Part shown: positions 6,366 to 7,083 of the stretch, one piece after another
How the letters are laid out: each line of letters starts with the position of its first letter
Numbering within the stretch: the stretch's first letter is position 1
From: Wolbachia pipientis
Lineage (GTDB): Bacteria > Pseudomonadota > Alphaproteobacteria > Rickettsiales > Anaplasmataceae
NCBI RefSeq assembly: GCF_023661085.1
Contig: NZ_JAHDJT010000069.1
Coordinates: 1-7,083 of the forward strand
Direction of reading: 5' to 3'
Length of the DNA stretch: 7,083 nucleotides
Notes under the pieces: generated by a model
Database searches by the model: none
Told to the model about the DNA's origin: nothing
The model's input: only the letters and a program-made list of their open reading frames with translations
Program-made: the position numbers and the translations under genes

Positions 6366-7045
6366 GTGTCAATTCTTACACAATCAGGAAGAGCAGCAAT
6401 AGCAGCCAGCATAAAAAAGCAATCTATCCATCTTGCTTGGGGAACAGGTGATTCAAGCTCTGGAAGTAGCCATCAGGTCGAAAAAGTTTTTGTTGAGGGT
6501 GAAATAGCTCTAGATCACCACACTATTAAAGATGTAAGGGTTTTTACAGGGCAAACAGTGTATCAGCCAAGTATAGATTATATAGTTGATAGCAGTAGTG
6601 GTGTAATAAAACGTACGGAAAATAGCTCTATCAGGGCAAATAGTGCAGTTACTGTAGAATATAGTGAAAGCACACCACCAGGCTGATAACTTCTGAAAAA
6701 CTGCCAATGAGCTTGGCAGACGTATTGCGAACGAAGTGCTCTTCTGCACAGGTGATGAGAATGGCGAGCTTTTGACTCCCTCTGGAAGGTTTAGGTCCTC
6801 AAATGTACCAACTAATAATCTTTTTCTCAAATTCACTTTCGATTTCACGGACGCAGCAAATCAAGTTATCAGGGAACTTGGGGTTATGGTTGGTACTAAA
6901 GTAAAAGAAGGTACCTAGAGGACAGAGATATTTTGAACCAAAAGACGTGGAAAATTCTGGAATTTTGTTAGTTTTAGAACACACCGTACCACTTATCAGA
7001 ACATCTGCAACTCGGGAAACTTTTTCATTTGTTGTAACTTTTTGA
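6366..7045 (+). pseudogene. Broken phage tail-region structural protein gene
   Basis: One gene in three reading frames. Part 1 (6366-6683) starts at GTG with MSILTQSGRAAIAAS and HLAWGTGD, then a beta-rich domain ending YSESTPPG before TGA/TAA. Part 2 (6697-6915) continues as KTANELGRRIANEVLFCTG, then GRF, PTNNLFLKF and VIRELGVMVGT, and ends at TAG. Part 3 (6914-7045) continues as PRGQRYFEP, ILLVLEH and FSFVVTF, then TGA. Joined, they give about 226 aa in the order and style of a tail-region protein common in alphaproteobacterial prophages. The simplest lesions are one extra base near 6681-6682, a TGA at 6694-6696 (one base from a leucine codon), and loss of two bases near 6912-6914. Exact function is unknown; a virion tail or baseplate role is inferred from family resemblance and the next gene. 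Two frameshifts plus a stop argue against a functional product. Confidence 0.75.
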
Positions 7046-7051
7046 AACAAA

Positions 7052-7083
7052 ATGACCTTAAATAGTTATTATAACCGCTTTAA
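7052..7083 (+). CDS. Start of a phage tail gene, possibly DUF4815 type (partial)
   Basis: An ATG six bases after the broken tail gene opens a frame that runs off the window end and reads MTLNSYYNRF. This closely resembles the N-terminus I recall for DUF4815 phage tail proteins (M-x-x-x-x-YYNRFD). The position directly after the tail-region gene also fits. Only ten codons are visible and there is no clear ribosome site, so the call is tentative. Confidence 0.45.
   Translation, partial: MTLNSYYNRF

Noticed and set aside
6681..6918. Programmed frameshifting or stop readthrough in the tail gene
   Set aside because: Two separate frame changes plus an additional stop would be needed, and no convincing slippery site with a following stem-loop is visible. 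Decay is simpler.
6510..7050. Two minus-strand open frames (6510-6848 and 6799-7050) opposite the tail gene
   Set aside because: They are antisense to a recognisable, though broken, tail-region gene and show no familiar motifs, so they are treated as chance frames.

Overview
The window looks like part of a prophage in an AT-rich alphaproteobacterium. The best guess is a WO-type prophage of Wolbachia. This rests on the base composition, on RepA-type ATPase genes of the kind annotated in WO phages, and on close resemblance of several proteins to families I know from alphaproteobacterial prophages. No database search was possible, so the host name is an inference.

Layout: positions 41-6114 hold six genes on the minus strand, tightly packed, which read as one early replication/recombination operon. 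In transcription order they are: a small sigma-70-like factor (6114-5626); a RecA-fold AAA_24/Sak4-like ATPase (5573-4770); a short RepA-like ATPase (4749-3943); a 167-residue conserved phage protein whose C-terminus resembles an SSB tip (3903-3400); a mid-length RepA-like protein that overlaps it and carries extra N-terminal domains (3415-2216); and a large TOPRIM + RepA-type primase-helicase with a winged-helix tail (2173-41). The three RepA-like genes are paralogues. Only the shortest keeps canonical ATPase motifs throughout. Positions 1-40 show nothing recognisable.

A 251-base AT-rich intergenic region (6115-6365) separates this operon from a plus-strand phage structural region. It contains an imperfect direct repeat, a perfect 10-base palindrome, and a 13-base motif (TCCTGAATATATA). 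The same motif occurs in the same orientation just upstream of the Sak4-like gene, which makes it a candidate phage promoter or operator.

The plus strand begins with a tail-region protein gene broken by two frameshifts and a stop codon (6366-7045). The first ten codons of a further tail gene, probably DUF4815-type, follow at 7052 and run off the window.

Working model: the sigma factor may direct transcription of phage modules. The Sak4-like ATPase and the SSB-like protein would form a single-strand annealing or recombination pair. The RepA/TOPRIM proteins would unwind and prime DNA. The broken tail gene suggests this prophage copy may no longer make normal virions.
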